DNA of 34,550 nucleotides from Myxococcota bacterium (GCA_023150845.1 JAKLKD010000040.1:1-34550), one strand, 5' to 3'; counted from the first letter of the stretch, positions 23,576-31,806 are shown. The notes: a model not told the origin generated them from the sequence alone. Made by a program: numbers and translations.

Positions 23576-24933
23576 CACACCTCCAAGGCGCTGAGGCCGT
23601 CTTCAGCGTAGCCGTCGTCCTCACCGAAGCTGACCGCGGGGATGCCCAAGGCGCGCATGACGCTGAGGTGCAGGCGGTTGGTGCTCTCTTGGCCCGTGGG
23701 GCGCAGGTGCAGGTCGGTCTTGAGGGCGCCGCCGCAGCTCCCGGCGAGCACGATGGGCATGTCGTCGAGGCTGTGGGTGCGGCCCAGGCTCACCTCGGAG
23801 CAGGCCAAGACGACGCAGTGGTCGAGGAGCGTGGCGTCCCCCTCGGGCACGGCGCGAAGGGCCTCGATGAGCGCGCCGAGCTCGTCGATGATCTGCACGG
23901 TGATGTTGTGCACCTCGGGCTGGTCGCCGGACTCGTTGTGGGTGAGGTCGTGGTGACCGGCGCTCGCGCCGTCAAAGAGCAGGTCGCTGACGGGATCGCT
24001 GATGGTGTGGCCGAAGACGCGGGTCTGGTCGCAGGCCAAGGCCATCGCCAGCAGGTCGGCCATCACGCGGCTGCGGGCGCTGACCTGGGGGCGGCCGTCC
24101 ACGTCGGGGTAGCTCAGCGCCGGGGTGGCGGGCCGGGCGCAGCTCTCTAAGGACGGAGGATCCTCCTCCAGCCGGGCGAGGCGGGTCTCAAGCTGGCGCA
24201 CGCCGTCGAGGTGCTGCTCCAGGCGCAGCTTGTCTTCGCTGCCCACCCGGGCATTCAGGGCGGCGATGTCGCCCATCACCGCGTCCAGCGCCGAGCGGCG
24301 CAGGCCGAGGGTGGGGTCCACGAGGCCCTCCTCGCCGGGCTCGCGGAAGGTCGCGCCGAAGAGGCGCTCGTAGAGGGTGTAGGGATCGGTGTCGGGGGGG
24401 TTCCGGCTGAACGGCCCGTTGTAGCTCGACCCGCTCACGTTGGACGCGGCGGTGAGTATGGATTGGTAGAGGGTGTCTTGGCCGATCTCCGCGGCGATGA
24501 TCTGGTCGATGCTCGGCCCAGCGAAGGTGTCCTCCCCCGTTGACTGGTCAAGAGGGAGCCCGGAGAGCATCCCGGCGTTGCCCGAGCCGTGGGGCACGAC
24601 GTTCGGCACCTTACAGGAGAGGCCGGTGATCACGGCGACGTCGGGCTTCACGGCGGCGAGGCCGCGGAGCTGGTCGGAGAGGCTCCAGGCGTCACCTTCC
24701 CCCTCGCCCTCAGGCACCCAGCGGTCGGGGAGGTTGCCGTTTCCCCAGGTGAACAGGCCGAAGCGCAGGGGGAAGCCGTCGTCGGCGGCCCGGGCGCGGC
24801 GGCTCGACAAGGAGAGCAGGGGCGGCAAGGCGACGCTCACGGCGAGGCCGCCGAGCAGGCCGCGCAGCACGAGGCGGCGGCTCGGGGTCCAGACCGGGCG
24901 GGCGCCAGGGCTGAGGCGGAGGGCGCGTTTCAT
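23575..24933 (-). CDS. DUF1552 family protein, Tat-exported
   Basis: A 452-residue secreted protein. The N-terminus has a twin-arginine motif SRRLVLRG (18-25) followed by a hydrophobic run and an Ala-X-Ala-type end near RARAAD, so it should be folded in the cytoplasm and exported by Tat. The body has the DUF1552 hallmarks: RFGLFTWGNGNLPDRWVP, ITGLSCKVPN with a His-Gly near residue 114, the NGPFSRNPPDTDPYTLYERLFG block, and a late DHCVVLACSEVSLGRTHSLDDMPIVLAG segment. DUF1552 proteins resemble the alkaline-phosphatase/sulfatase superfamily-like DUF1501 group, but no activity has been established that I know of. They occur beside DUF1592 proteins in Planctomycetes and Myxococcota, exactly as here (ATGA overlap, 24930-24933). 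Function is unknown; a role in oxidising or degrading an extracellular polymer has often been guessed. Confidence 0.87.
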   Translation of the reverse strand: MKRALRLSPGARPVWTPSRRLVLRGLLGGLAVSVALPPLLSLSSRRARAADDGFPLRFGLFTWGNGNLPDRWVPEGEGEGDAWSLSDQLRGLAAVKPDVAVITGLSCKVPNVVPHGSGNAGMLSGLPLDQSTGEDTFAGPSIDQIIAAEIGQDTLYQSILTAASNVSGSSYNGPFSRNPPDTDPYTLYERLFGATFREPGEEGLVDPTLGLRRSALDAVMGDIAALNARVGSEDKLRLEQHLDGVRQLETRLARLEEDPPSLESCARPATPALSYPDVDGRPQVSARSRVMADLLAMALACDQTRVFGHTISDPVSDLLFDGASAGHHDLTHNESGDQPEVHNITVQIIDELGALIEALRAVPEGDATLLDHCVVLACSEVSLGRTHSLDDMPIVLAGSCGGALKTDLHLRPTGQESTNRLHLSVMRALGIPAVSFGEDDGYAEDGLSALEV

Positions 24934-26534
24934 TGCAGCTCCCCGGCGGCGCGGAAGGCCTCGCTCGCGGCGATGTCGCGGAGCAGGGCCAAGAGGCGGT
25001 GCTCAGTCAAGGTGAAGCCCTCCAAGAACCAGTCCACGGTGGGGTCCTCGGCGTCGTCGGGGGCGTGGCCCCAGGCGTAGGTGTAGACCGTCTCGACGAG
25101 GCAAGAGGTCGCGGCGGGGTGGGCGGCCAAGGCGGCGCCGAGGCCCAAGGCGTCGGTGAACGCCGCGCCGTCGAGCTCACCGCTGGGGTCGATGGTCGCG
25201 CCGTTCTCTGCAGTGCGGAAGCGCCCGATGCCGTCAAACTGCTCCAGGCCGAGGCCGATGGGGTCGGTCATGGCGTGGCAGCCCGCGCAGGCCGGGTCGG
25301 TGAGGTGGCGCTCGACCCGCTCCCGCATCGTCGGCGCGTCCTCGGTGGCCTCGGGGATGGACGTGTCGACGTCGGCGGGGGGCTGGGGCATCTCTTGGCA
25401 GAGCAGCACCTCCCGGACAAACAGGCCGCGGCGGGTGACCGAGGTGGAGACGGCGTGGGCGTGCAGGGCGAGGGTCGAGACCTGGCCCAGGAGCCCACGG
25501 CGGGGGCCGTCGGCGGGCAACATCGTCTCGGCGAAGCCCTCTCGGGCCGGGGCGGGCACGCCGTAGATGGCGGCCAAGGTGCGGTCGAGGAAGGTCCGCC
25601 GGGTCGTGAAGAGGTCCCGCATGTCGGCTTGGGCCTCAAAGGTGAGGTACTCCACGCCGAGCAGGGTCTCCTCCCGGGCGCTGGGGCCGACCTGGGCGCT
25701 CATGTGCTCAAAGATGTTCGGGTCTTTGCTGAGGTCGTCGAGCTCGTAGAGGTGGTAGATCTCGGTGAAGAGGTCACGCACCCCCTGGCGGGCGCGGTCA
25801 TCGGCCAACATCCGGTCGATCTGGGCGAGGCGGCCGGCCTCGGTCTCAAGCTCCCCGGCGGCGGCGGCCTCCAGCAGAGCGGCGTCGGGGGCGGTGTTCC
25901 ACAAGAAGAAGCTCAGGCGGCTCGCCAGCTCGTAGCCCATGAAGCGCCGGGCGCCGTCCTCATCCTCCTGGCCGAGCTCCACCCGATACAAAAAATACGG
26001 CGACTGAAGCATCGCCGCGAGGCCGTAGCTCAGGCCCGCGTAGAAGTCGCCCAGGGTGCTCGCGGCCTCGGACGACAGGGACACCAAGACGCTGAGCTCG
26101 GACTCGGTGAGGGGCCGCCGCCAGAGGCGCTCGCCGAGCCCGGAGAGGGCGAGGCCCGCGCAGGCGTCGTCGGCGGTGGCGACGGGCTCACAGGGCACCC
26201 AGGCGTCCCGCAGCGCGCCCTCAGCCATGACCTGATCGGCGACAAAAAACGCGGCCGCCTCGTACTGCTCTACGCCCCGGGGGGAGATGGAGGTCACCGC
26301 GGCGCCGACGCTGCGCAGGCCCGCGGACTCCTCGTCGGGCTCAAGGCTCGTCGGCAAGGCGAGCTCGTCGCCGAAGAGGTCACGCAGGCTGTTGTGGAGC
26401 TGGGTCGAGGTGAGCCGCCTCAAGGTCGGCGCCGGGGCGGCGACGGCCGGGGCGTCCCCACGGACCACCGGGGGGGTCGTGGTCGGCGGCGGCTCCGCGC
26501 AGGAGAGCGACAGCAACGGGATGAGCAGGCGCAT
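24930..26534 (-). CDS. DUF1592/DUF1588 family lipoprotein with a haem-type CxxCH motif
   Basis: A 534-residue exported protein. The signal peptide ends in LSLSC, a lipobox. It then shows the usual multi-DUF order of this family: a DUF1587-like start (LRRLTSTQLHNSLRDLFGD), DUF1592 (YELASRLSFFLWNTAPDAALL near 230-250), DUF1588 with DPACAGCHAMTDPIGLGLEQFD (Cys416, Cys419, His420), and a DUF1585-like end (SCLVETVYTYAWGH). The CAGCH motif can bind c-type haem, and the following Met may be the axial ligand, as in Planctomycete paralogues called cytochrome-like. The gene heads the envelope operon, with ATGA coupling to DUF1552. A GGAG ribosome site precedes ATG 26534. It is shorter than the Planctomycete forms (700-900 residues) because it lacks the N-terminal PSD1-type cytochrome. 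The likely role is electron transfer or oxidation at the cell surface (inference). Confidence 0.87.
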   Translation of the reverse strand: MRLLIPLLSLSCAEPPPTTTPPVVRGDAPAVAAPAPTLRRLTSTQLHNSLRDLFGDELALPTSLEPDEESAGLRSVGAAVTSISPRGVEQYEAAAFFVADQVMAEGALRDAWVPCEPVATADDACAGLALSGLGERLWRRPLTESELSVLVSLSSEAASTLGDFYAGLSYGLAAMLQSPYFLYRVELGQEDEDGARRFMGYELASRLSFFLWNTAPDAALLEAAAAGELETEAGRLAQIDRMLADDRARQGVRDLFTEIYHLYELDDLSKDPNIFEHMSAQVGPSAREETLLGVEYLTFEAQADMRDLFTTRRTFLDRTLAAIYGVPAPAREGFAETMLPADGPRRGLLGQVSTLALHAHAVSTSVTRRGLFVREVLLCQEMPQPPADVDTSIPEATEDAPTMRERVERHLTDPACAGCHAMTDPIGLGLEQFDGIGRFRTAENGATIDPSGELDGAAFTDALGLGAALAAHPAATSCLVETVYTYAWGHAPDDAEDPTVDWFLEGFTLTEHRLLALLRDIAASEAFRAAGELQ

Positions 26535-26604
26535 CGGGGGCTCCGGGGAGGCTCAGCATAGACCCGGCGGGGCCTCGGCTCAAGCGCGTTGGCCTAGGGT
26601 GCGC

Positions 26605-27726
26605 TCAAGGACTGATCAAGGCCGCGTCGCCCAAGGACAACGAGCCGTCGAGGATCCCCTCCAGGTTGGGCTCACCGAGGGTGTGAAGCACAAAGGCCAA
26701 GGTGTAGCCGTTGAGGATCCGCCAGCCCTCCTCGGGCTCGATCAGCTCCCCGGACTCAAGCTGGCCCGAGAAGTCGGTGAAGGCGAGGTGCCCGCCGCCG
26801 ACGAGGCGCAGGCGCCGGGCGTCCCCCGCCTCGACCGCCGACCAGTACCGATCCCCGTCGAGGCCGGGATCCTCCTCGCCGGTCATGATCACGACGGGGC
26901 CTTGGAGCGCGGCGAGGCCCGGCGCCCCGAAGAGGTCAAAGTCGCCCGGGGCCATGATCACCGCGCCGGTCACCCGGGGGTCGGCGAGGCCCGCGGCGAA
27001 GGCCTCGGCGTCGGCCGCATCAAAGCTGGAGCACACCCCGTCCTCAGTGGGCGTGGCGCAGGCGGCCTCCAGCGCCGCGACGTCGTAGACGCCGCCGTAG
27101 AGCGCTGCGAGGGTGTAGCCGCCGAAGCTGTGGCCCGTGGCGAGCACGCGGCCGTCCCAGGCGGCGGAGAGGTTGAGGCCCGGCGCGTCGAGCGTCCCGG
27201 CGCTGAGGCCGTCGAGCACGGCGCTGAGGTCCCGCGGGCGCTGGTGGTAGATCTCCGTGTCGCGGTCGGCGCCGTCAAAGAGCGTGTTCTCGGTGTGGTC
27301 GGGGGCGATGACGAGCAGGCCGTGGGAGGCGAGGTGCTCCATCAAGAAGCTCGAGCTCTCGGCGTAGCCCTGGTGGCCGTGGGAGTAGATCACGAGGGGA
27401 AACTGGCCGTCGGCGAGGCTCGCCTCGTCCCAGGCGCCGTCGGACTCGATGAGGCCCCGGTACTCCACCGGGTCGCCGTCGAGGTCGGCGCTCGGCGCCC
27501 AGACCGTCACCCGTAAGCTGCGCGGCGCCTCGTCGGCGGGATCGTCGTAGCTGAGCTCCAGCACATGAACCCCGACGGCCCAGGGCCCACGGGCCTGCAC
27601 CCGGGCGAGCTGCTCCTCCGGGGTGAGGGGCGGGGTCTCCTTGTCGCATCCTGTCGCAACAAACGCCGCGACAAACGCGACAGATGTGACAATTGGCTTG
27701 GCGCGGCGGTCAGCCCAGCTCGGCAT
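26605..27726 (-). CDS. Lipoprotein alpha/beta hydrolase (PAF-acetylhydrolase/chlorophyllase-like)
   Basis: A 373-residue envelope hydrolase. The signal peptide ends in VATGC (Cys27), a good lipobox. The hydrolase domain has YSHGHQG (114-120) for the oxyanion hole, LVIAPDH (138-144) and the nucleophile elbow GHSFGG (198-203, Ser200). A later VIMTGEEDPGLD supplies an acid, and GGGHLAFTDF the His. This pattern matches PAF-acetylhydrolase/dienelactone-hydrolase-like serine esterases that act on short-chain or oxidised acyl esters. Four Cys (ACATP, VCSSF and others) could form disulfides in the periplasm. ATG 27726 lies inside the 3' end of the SDR gene (17-base overlap) with only a weak GGGGTG ribosome site, so it probably depends on translation of the SDR. 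Substrate unknown. Confidence 0.82.
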   Translation of the reverse strand: MPSWADRRAKPIVTSVAFVAAFVATGCDKETPPLTPEEQLARVQARGPWAVGVHVLELSYDDPADEAPRSLRVTVWAPSADLDGDPVEYRGLIESDGAWDEASLADGQFPLVIYSHGHQGYAESSSFLMEHLASHGLLVIAPDHTENTLFDGADRDTEIYHQRPRDLSAVLDGLSAGTLDAPGLNLSAAWDGRVLATGHSFGGYTLAALYGGVYDVAALEAACATPTEDGVCSSFDAADAEAFAAGLADPRVTGAVIMAPGDFDLFGAPGLAALQGPVVIMTGEEDPGLDGDRYWSAVEAGDARRLRLVGGGHLAFTDFSGQLESGELIEPEEGWRILNGYTLAFVLHTLGEPNLEGILDGSLSLGDAALISP

Positions 27727-28621
27727 ACGACACCCCGGTCAAGGAGACGCTGCGCTCCCAGAGGGCCCGGGCCGTGGCCTCGTCCCGGGCGCGGGCGGCG
27801 CAGGTCGTCGGCCCGGCGGCGCCCCAGAGCTGCAGCGAGGGGCCGTAGAAGGCGCCGTCTTCGACCTCCGCGGCGGCGGCGGCGAGCAAAGAAGGCAAGG
27901 CCCCGCGCTCGGCGGACTGGGCGAAGAGCGCGCCGCCGAGGCCAAAGAAGCCCTCGGCGAGCTTCGAGCCCTCCATCTTGGCCCCGGCGGTCTGGAGGTT
28001 GGTGTCGGCGTAGCCGGGGTGGGAGGCGAGGCTCAAGAGGCGGCCCTGGGCCCGGCGCTTGAGCTCCAAGGTGAAGAGCAGGTTCGCCAGCTTGGACTGG
28101 AAGTAGGCCGGCCAGCGGGCGTAGCCCCGGGTCATCATGAGGTCGTCGAGGCGGATGGTCCCGAAGCGGTGCACGTAGCTCGACACGTTCACCACCCGGG
28201 CGCCGGGGGTGCGCAGGAGCGTCGGCAGGAGGCGGCCGGTCAGGGCGAAGTGCCCGAGGTGGTTGGTGCCGATCTGCGCCTCAAAGCCGTCCTGGGTCAG
28301 GTGGTGCGGCGTGGCCATGATCCCGGCGTTGTTGATGAGGCCGTGCAGCGGGCCGCCCGAGGCGTTGATCGTCTCGGCGAGGCGCTGCACCGAGTCGAGG
28401 CTCGCGAGGTCCAAGGTCACCGTCTCGCAGCCTGTGGCCCCGGCCGCCTTGAGCTGGGCCAAGGCGTCGGCGGCCTTGGAAGGGTTCCGGCAGGCCATGA
28501 TCACCCGCGCGCCCTTCTTGCCGAGGCCCAAGGCGGTGTAGTAGCCGAGGCCCGAGTTGGCCCCGGTGATGAGGTAGGTGCGGCCGGTGAGGTCGGGCAG
28601 AGCGTCGGCGGAGGCCAGCAT
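27710..28621 (-). CDS. Retinol dehydrogenase-like short-chain dehydrogenase
   Basis: A 303-residue classical SDR of the RDH11-14/protochlorophyllide-reductase-like group. The motifs are TGANSGLG (19-26) for the cofactor, RNPSKA after strand 2 (suggesting NADP), NNAGIM, NHLGHF, the catalytic Ser in VNVSS and YFQSK (Tyr, Lys). After the active site comes the ASHPGYADTNLQ segment typical of this group. It probably reduces or oxidises a hydrophobic aldehyde or ketone. ATG 28621 has GAGGAA upstream. It is divergent from the crotonase gene across 84 bases that contain a near-palindrome, and its stop overlaps the start of the hydrolase gene, so the two are co-translated. Membrane-associated relatives act on retinoids; the bacterial substrate is unknown. 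Confidence 0.85.
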   Translation of the reverse strand: MLASADALPDLTGRTYLITGANSGLGYYTALGLGKKGARVIMACRNPSKAADALAQLKAAGATGCETVTLDLASLDSVQRLAETINASGGPLHGLINNAGIMATPHHLTQDGFEAQIGTNHLGHFALTGRLLPTLLRTPGARVVNVSSYVHRFGTIRLDDLMMTRGYARWPAYFQSKLANLLFTLELKRRAQGRLLSLASHPGYADTNLQTAGAKMEGSKLAEGFFGLGGALFAQSAERGALPSLLAAAAAEVEDGAFYGPSLQLWGAAGPTTCAARARDEATARALWERSVSLTGVSYAELG

Positions 28622-28676
28622 GGTGGTTCCTCGGGGGAGGGGACGGCGTGGGCCGCAGAGTATACGCCCCGGCGGC

Positions 28677-28692
28677 GCGCTAAGCTTGGCGC
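28677..28692. promoter_or_regulatory. Near-palindrome between the SDR and crotonase genes
   Basis: GCGC-T-AAGCTT-G-GCGC reads the same on both strands except for one symmetric pair of positions (14 of 16). It sits in the 84-base divergent region, just before the crotonase ribosome site, and could be an operator; nearby GTATAC at 28660-28665 might be part of a promoter. Evidence is position and symmetry only. Confidence 0.3.
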
Positions 28693-28705
28693 TGAGGAGG
28701 TGTGT

Positions 28706-29452
28706 GTGGCGCCAAGCGTGAGAGTGGAGCGAGCGGGCCCGGTCACCACCGTGATCTTGAGCCGCCCGGCGCGGCGAAACGCCGTGGACCGCGCCACGGC
28801 GGAGGCCCTGGCGGACGCCTTTCGCGCCTTTGACGCCGACCCCGACGCCGCCGTGGCCGTGCTCTGGGGCGAAGGCGGGAGCTTCTGCGCAGGCGCGGAT
28901 CTCCAGGAGATCGCCGCCGGGCGCCCCAACCGTGTGGCGCCGGACGGCGACGGCCCGATGGGGCCCACCCGAATGGTGCTCTCCAAGCCGGTGATCGCCG
29001 CGATCTCTGGCTACGCCGTCGCCGGGGGCCTGGAGCTCGCGGTCTGGTGTGACCTGCGGGTCGCTGAAGAGACGGCGATCTTGGGCGTGCTCTGCCGCCG
29101 CGTCGGGGTGCCGCTCATCGACGGCGGCACGGTGCGCCTGCCCCGGCTCATCGGCCAGTCCCGGGCCCTCGACCTCATCCTCACCGGGCGGGAGGTCGGC
29201 GCCGCCGAGGCCCTGGCCATGGGCCTCGTGAACCGGGTCGTGCCCCCTGGCGCCGCTCGCGCCGAGGCCGAGGCCCTCGCCCAGCAGCTCAGCGCGCTCC
29301 CCCAGGCGGCCCTGCGCGGCGACCGGCGCGCGGCCTTGGCCCAGTGGTCCCTCTCGGAGGAGGACGCCTTGGCCTTTGAGCTCACCTGCGGTCAGGCCGC
29401 GCTCGCCGGGGAGACCTTGGCCGGGGCCCAGCGCTTCACCACGCGGCGTTAG
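28706..29452 (+). CDS. Enoyl-CoA hydratase/isomerase (crotonase) family protein
   Basis: A 248-residue crotonase-fold protein that would act on an acyl-CoA. Oxyanion-hole elements are SFCAGADL (59-66) and SGYAVAGGLELAVWCD (101-116), with Glu110 where crotonase has its first catalytic Glu. The second catalytic Glu position is not conserved: the loop reads LCRRVGVPLIDGGTVRLPRLIG, typical of a large actinobacterial and proteobacterial subgroup annotated only as enoyl-CoA hydratase, so hydration itself is uncertain. I start at GTG 28706, which has GAGGAGG five bases upstream; the frame is open for another kilobase upstream, but that is antisense of the SDR. It is divergent from the SDR and its stop overlaps the convergent Dus gene by 4 bases. 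Confidence 0.85.
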   Translation: MAPSVRVERAGPVTTVILSRPARRNAVDRATAEALADAFRAFDADPDAAVAVLWGEGGSFCAGADLQEIAAGRPNRVAPDGDGPMGPTRMVLSKPVIAAISGYAVAGGLELAVWCDLRVAEETAILGVLCRRVGVPLIDGGTVRLPRLIGQSRALDLILTGREVGAAEALAMGLVNRVVPPGAARAEAEALAQQLSALPQAALRGDRRAALAQWSLSEEDALAFELTCGQAALAGETLAGAQRFTTRR

Positions 29453-30525
29453 GCGCCGAGCGCGGCGCTGGCCTCAGCCCGGGGCGGGCGCTCCGGCGGC
29501 AGGTAGTCGAAGAAGGCGGCCTCGTCGCCGCCCTCGTGCTGGTCGAGGCGGTCGAAGTAGGCCGAGGCGTGCTCGTAGAGCGCCTCCACCGTCTCCGCGC
29601 GCAGGAGCCGCGGGCGTAAGGCGTCGCCGTAGGGGAGCTGCTTCGAGAAGTAGCCCGCGAACATCTTCATGCGGCCGATGGCCCCGGCGGGGCGGTTGAA
29701 GCGGCGGATGAGGTCGTCGAAGTAGGCGAACATCACCCGGCGCTGCTCGGCGGCGTTCACGACGGTGATCGGCGCGCCCGCCAGGGCCTCGCTCACCTGG
29801 CGGAGCAGCCAGGGGTTCCGCACGGCGCCGCGGCCGATGAGCACGCCGTCGCAGCCGGTCTCCCGGAACATGCGCAGGGCGCTCTCGACGTCGACGATGT
29901 CGCCGTTGGCGAGCACGGGGATCTTGAGCCGGGACTTGGCCTCGGCGATCTTGTCCACGGCGCGCTCACCGCCGTACTTGTCCTCGCGGGTGCGCCAATG
30001 AATCGCCACGGCGCTCGCGCCCTCAGCTTCGCAGATCTCGGCGATCTCCGGGGCGTTTCGGCTCGTCGCGTCAAAGCCCGAGCGCATCTTCACCGTCACG
30101 GGGATCGACACCGCGCCGACGACGGCCCGGACGATGCGGGCGACGAGGGCGGGATCCTTCAACAAGGCGCTGCCGCCGGAGTGCGCGCAGACCTTCTTCG
30201 AGGGGCAGCCCATGTTGATGTCGCAGATGCTCGCGCCGAGGCCCTCGACGACCCGGGCGCCTTCGGCGAGCAGCGCCGGGTCGCGGCCAAAGAGCTGGAT
30301 GGCGACGGGGCGCTCGTCGGGGTCGAGCTCGACGGTCTGCATGACCTTTCGGTCGCCGTGGGCCAAGGAGCCGCCGGGCACAAACTCGGTCACGGTGAGG
30401 CCGGCCCCGCCGATCTGGCGGATGAGGCGGCGGAACGTGAGGTCGGTCACGCCCTCCATCGGGGAGAGCACGACGTTCGGCGAGATGTGAAGCTCGCGCA
30501 CGGTGTAGGCGGTCGGCAGGCGCAT
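29449..30525 (-). CDS. dus: tRNA-dihydrouridine synthase
   Basis: A 358-residue flavoenzyme that reduces uridine to dihydrouridine in tRNA using FMN and NADPH. Visible motifs are LSPMEGVTDLTFRRL near the N-terminus (FMN-binding start of the TIM barrel), QLFGRDP, the catalytic-Cys block INMGCPSKKV with the loop cysteine, KMRSGFD, IHWRTREDKYGG (Dus usually has HGRT, here HWRT), VLANGDI, and GCDGVLIGRGAVRNPWLL. The length and C-terminal helical region fit the DusB-like group. I start at ATG 30525, giving MRLPTAYTV; GGAGAGG lies 9 bases upstream, and upstream extension to a TTG at 30576 is not supported. It is a housekeeping gene with no functional link to its neighbours, transcribed divergently from the unknown lipoprotein. 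Confidence 0.9.
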   Translation of the reverse strand: MRLPTAYTVRELHISPNVVLSPMEGVTDLTFRRLIRQIGGAGLTVTEFVPGGSLAHGDRKVMQTVELDPDERPVAIQLFGRDPALLAEGARVVEGLGASICDINMGCPSKKVCAHSGGSALLKDPALVARIVRAVVGAVSIPVTVKMRSGFDATSRNAPEIAEICEAEGASAVAIHWRTREDKYGGERAVDKIAEAKSRLKIPVLANGDIVDVESALRMFRETGCDGVLIGRGAVRNPWLLRQVSEALAGAPITVVNAAEQRRVMFAYFDDLIRRFNRPAGAIGRMKMFAGYFSKQLPYGDALRPRLLRAETVEALYEHASAYFDRLDQHEGGDEAAFFDYLPPERPPRAEASAALGA

Positions 30526-30606
30526 CGGGGTTGGCCTCTCCTTGGCCACATGCCCGGCGGGCGGGTGGGGTGTCAAGGGGGGGCGCGGGGGTTAGGGGAC
30601 ACGGCC

Positions 30607-31188
30607 ATGTCCCACGCGCTCCTGCTGCTGCTCCTGAACTGCGCCGCGAAGGCCCCGCCCGACGACGCCACGCCGCTGGGCCTGGGCATCACGCCGCCGC
30701 CGCCGGTGAGCCTGGAGCTCGTCGCCCCGGTGATGCCCGGCGAGGGCCGCCCCTGGCAGGGCCCGCCGATCACCGCCCCCCAGCGGGCCTTTGACGACGC
30801 CGAGCGCCTGCTCGCCCGGCTCTTGGAGGGCCCGGCGAGCTTAGAGGCGGGCTTCGACGTCGCCGAGCTCATCATCGCCCAGCTCAGCGTGGCCTCGGGG
30901 GACCCCGCCCTGCGCGCCCCCGCGGCCTGCCGGGCCGGGGACACCTACCGCCTGCTCGCCCAGGCCGCCTTGACCCAGCGCCTCCCCGGCACGATGGGCG
31001 CCTTGGAGGCGAGCGAGACCCGCGTCGCCCTGCGGGCCTCCGCCGAGGAGGTCGCCGCCTTGTCCCGGGGCGCGTATGAGCTCGTGCTGACCCTCTCCGA
31101 CGCCGACCCCCGCTGGATCGGCCACGCGCGCTGGGGCACGAAGGAGCTCGACCACCTCATGAACCCCAGCTCAGGAGCCTCCCCGTGA
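30607..31188 (+). CDS. Putative lipoprotein of unknown function
   Basis: A 193-residue protein. A very short hydrophobic N-terminus (MSHALLLLLLNC) resembles a lipoprotein signal with Cys12, but the residue before the Cys is Asn rather than Gly/Ala/Ser, so processing is uncertain. A Pro-rich linker follows (TPPPPVSLEL, about residues 27-36). The rest is mostly helical and Ala/Leu-rich with a single Cys (AACRAGD), similar to small TPR-like helical repeats, but I recognise no family. I start at ATG 30607, with AGGGGA about 9 bases upstream; the open frame upstream is antisense of the Dus gene. The stop overlaps the next gene (GTGA, 31185-31188), so the two are co-translated and probably act together. 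Confidence 0.65.
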   Translation: MSHALLLLLLNCAAKAPPDDATPLGLGITPPPPVSLELVAPVMPGEGRPWQGPPITAPQRAFDDAERLLARLLEGPASLEAGFDVAELIIAQLSVASGDPALRAPAACRAGDTYRLLAQAALTQRLPGTMGALEASETRVALRASAEEVAALSRGAYELVLTLSDADPRWIGHARWGTKELDHLMNPSSGASP

Positions 31189-31772
31189 CCGTCCCCGCGC
31201 CCGCCGTCGCCCCCAAGTGTGTCTCCGTGACCGCCGAGGGGGAGCCCGACGGCTTCGAGATCCCCACGGCGTACCGCGGTGAGGTCGCCCCTGACGGCAC
31301 CACACGCCTCGCGATCTCCGTGCCCCCGGAGCGGCTCCCCGAGGTCTTTTACGCCTTGGCCGGGGCGCTCTCGACACCCTGGAGCGTGATGTACCTCCAG
31401 CTCACCGACCGCCGCCGGGGCAAACAGCACGAGGGCAAGCCCCGGCGCTTTCTGTCCGTGGACGTGGCGCCGAAGCAGGGCCTCGACACCTTCAAGCGCT
31501 GCGAGACCTTGCTCTTCCGCGACGGCCGCCACCAGCTCTGGGTGCGCGGCGGCCTCACCGAGCAGCTCGTGCTCGACGAGATGGGCGTGCTCTACGTCTA
31601 CCCCGACGACTTCTCCTTCCGCGACCTGCTCGACGGCCTCGGCGTGGCCGAGATGAAGCGCGGCAAGCTCATGTGTGACCGCGACTACGTGAAGGTGCAG
31701 TTTGAGGCGACGGCGGACGCCCAAGAGGCCCTGCTCCTGGCGAACCTGCGGTTGGCGGAGGTGCCGGCCTAA
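31185..31772 (+). CDS. Conserved-looking cytoplasmic protein of unknown function
   Basis: A 195-residue soluble protein with no signal peptide or membrane segment. It has balanced secondary structure with aromatic motifs (ALSTPWSVMYLQLTDRR, HQLWVRGG, VLYVYPDDFSFRDLLDGLG) and basic patches (RRRGKQHEGKPRRF, KRGKL). I do not recognise the family. The GTG start at 31185 overlaps the upstream lipoprotein stop, indicating coupled translation, and a hairpin immediately follows its stop. The steady alternation of charged and hydrophobic residues and normal codon use argue for a real gene. No active-site motif can be named. Confidence 0.68.
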   Translation: MTVPAPAVAPKCVSVTAEGEPDGFEIPTAYRGEVAPDGTTRLAISVPPERLPEVFYALAGALSTPWSVMYLQLTDRRRGKQHEGKPRRFLSVDVAPKQGLDTFKRCETLLFRDGRHQLWVRGGLTEQLVLDEMGVLYVYPDDFSFRDLLDGLGVAEMKRGKLMCDRDYVKVQFEATADAQEALLLANLRLAEVPA

Positions 31773-31776
31773 GGCT

Positions 31777-31806
31777 CGACGTTGGTTGGTTGACCAATCA
31801 ACATCG
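31777..31806. terminator. Hairpin between convergent genes, likely bidirectional terminator
   Basis: GTTGGTTGG (31781-31789) pairs with CCAATCAAC (31794-31802) around a TTGA loop, with one G-U wobble. After one mismatch, CGA (31777-31779) and TCG (31804-31806) extend the stem. It occupies the 41-base gap between the stops at 31772 (+) and 31814 (-). There is no long T-run in either direction. Confidence 0.58.

Noticed and set aside
24933-26561. A 542-codon + strand frame opposite the DUF1592 gene.
   Set aside because: Antisense artefact: Gly/Val/Glu-rich, no motifs, and it covers exactly the extent of a clear family member on the other strand.
27623-28705. A long N-terminal extension of the crotonase, making a 609-residue protein.
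   Set aside because: The extension is antisense of the SDR; GTG 28706 with GAGGAGG upstream gives a normal-length crotonase.
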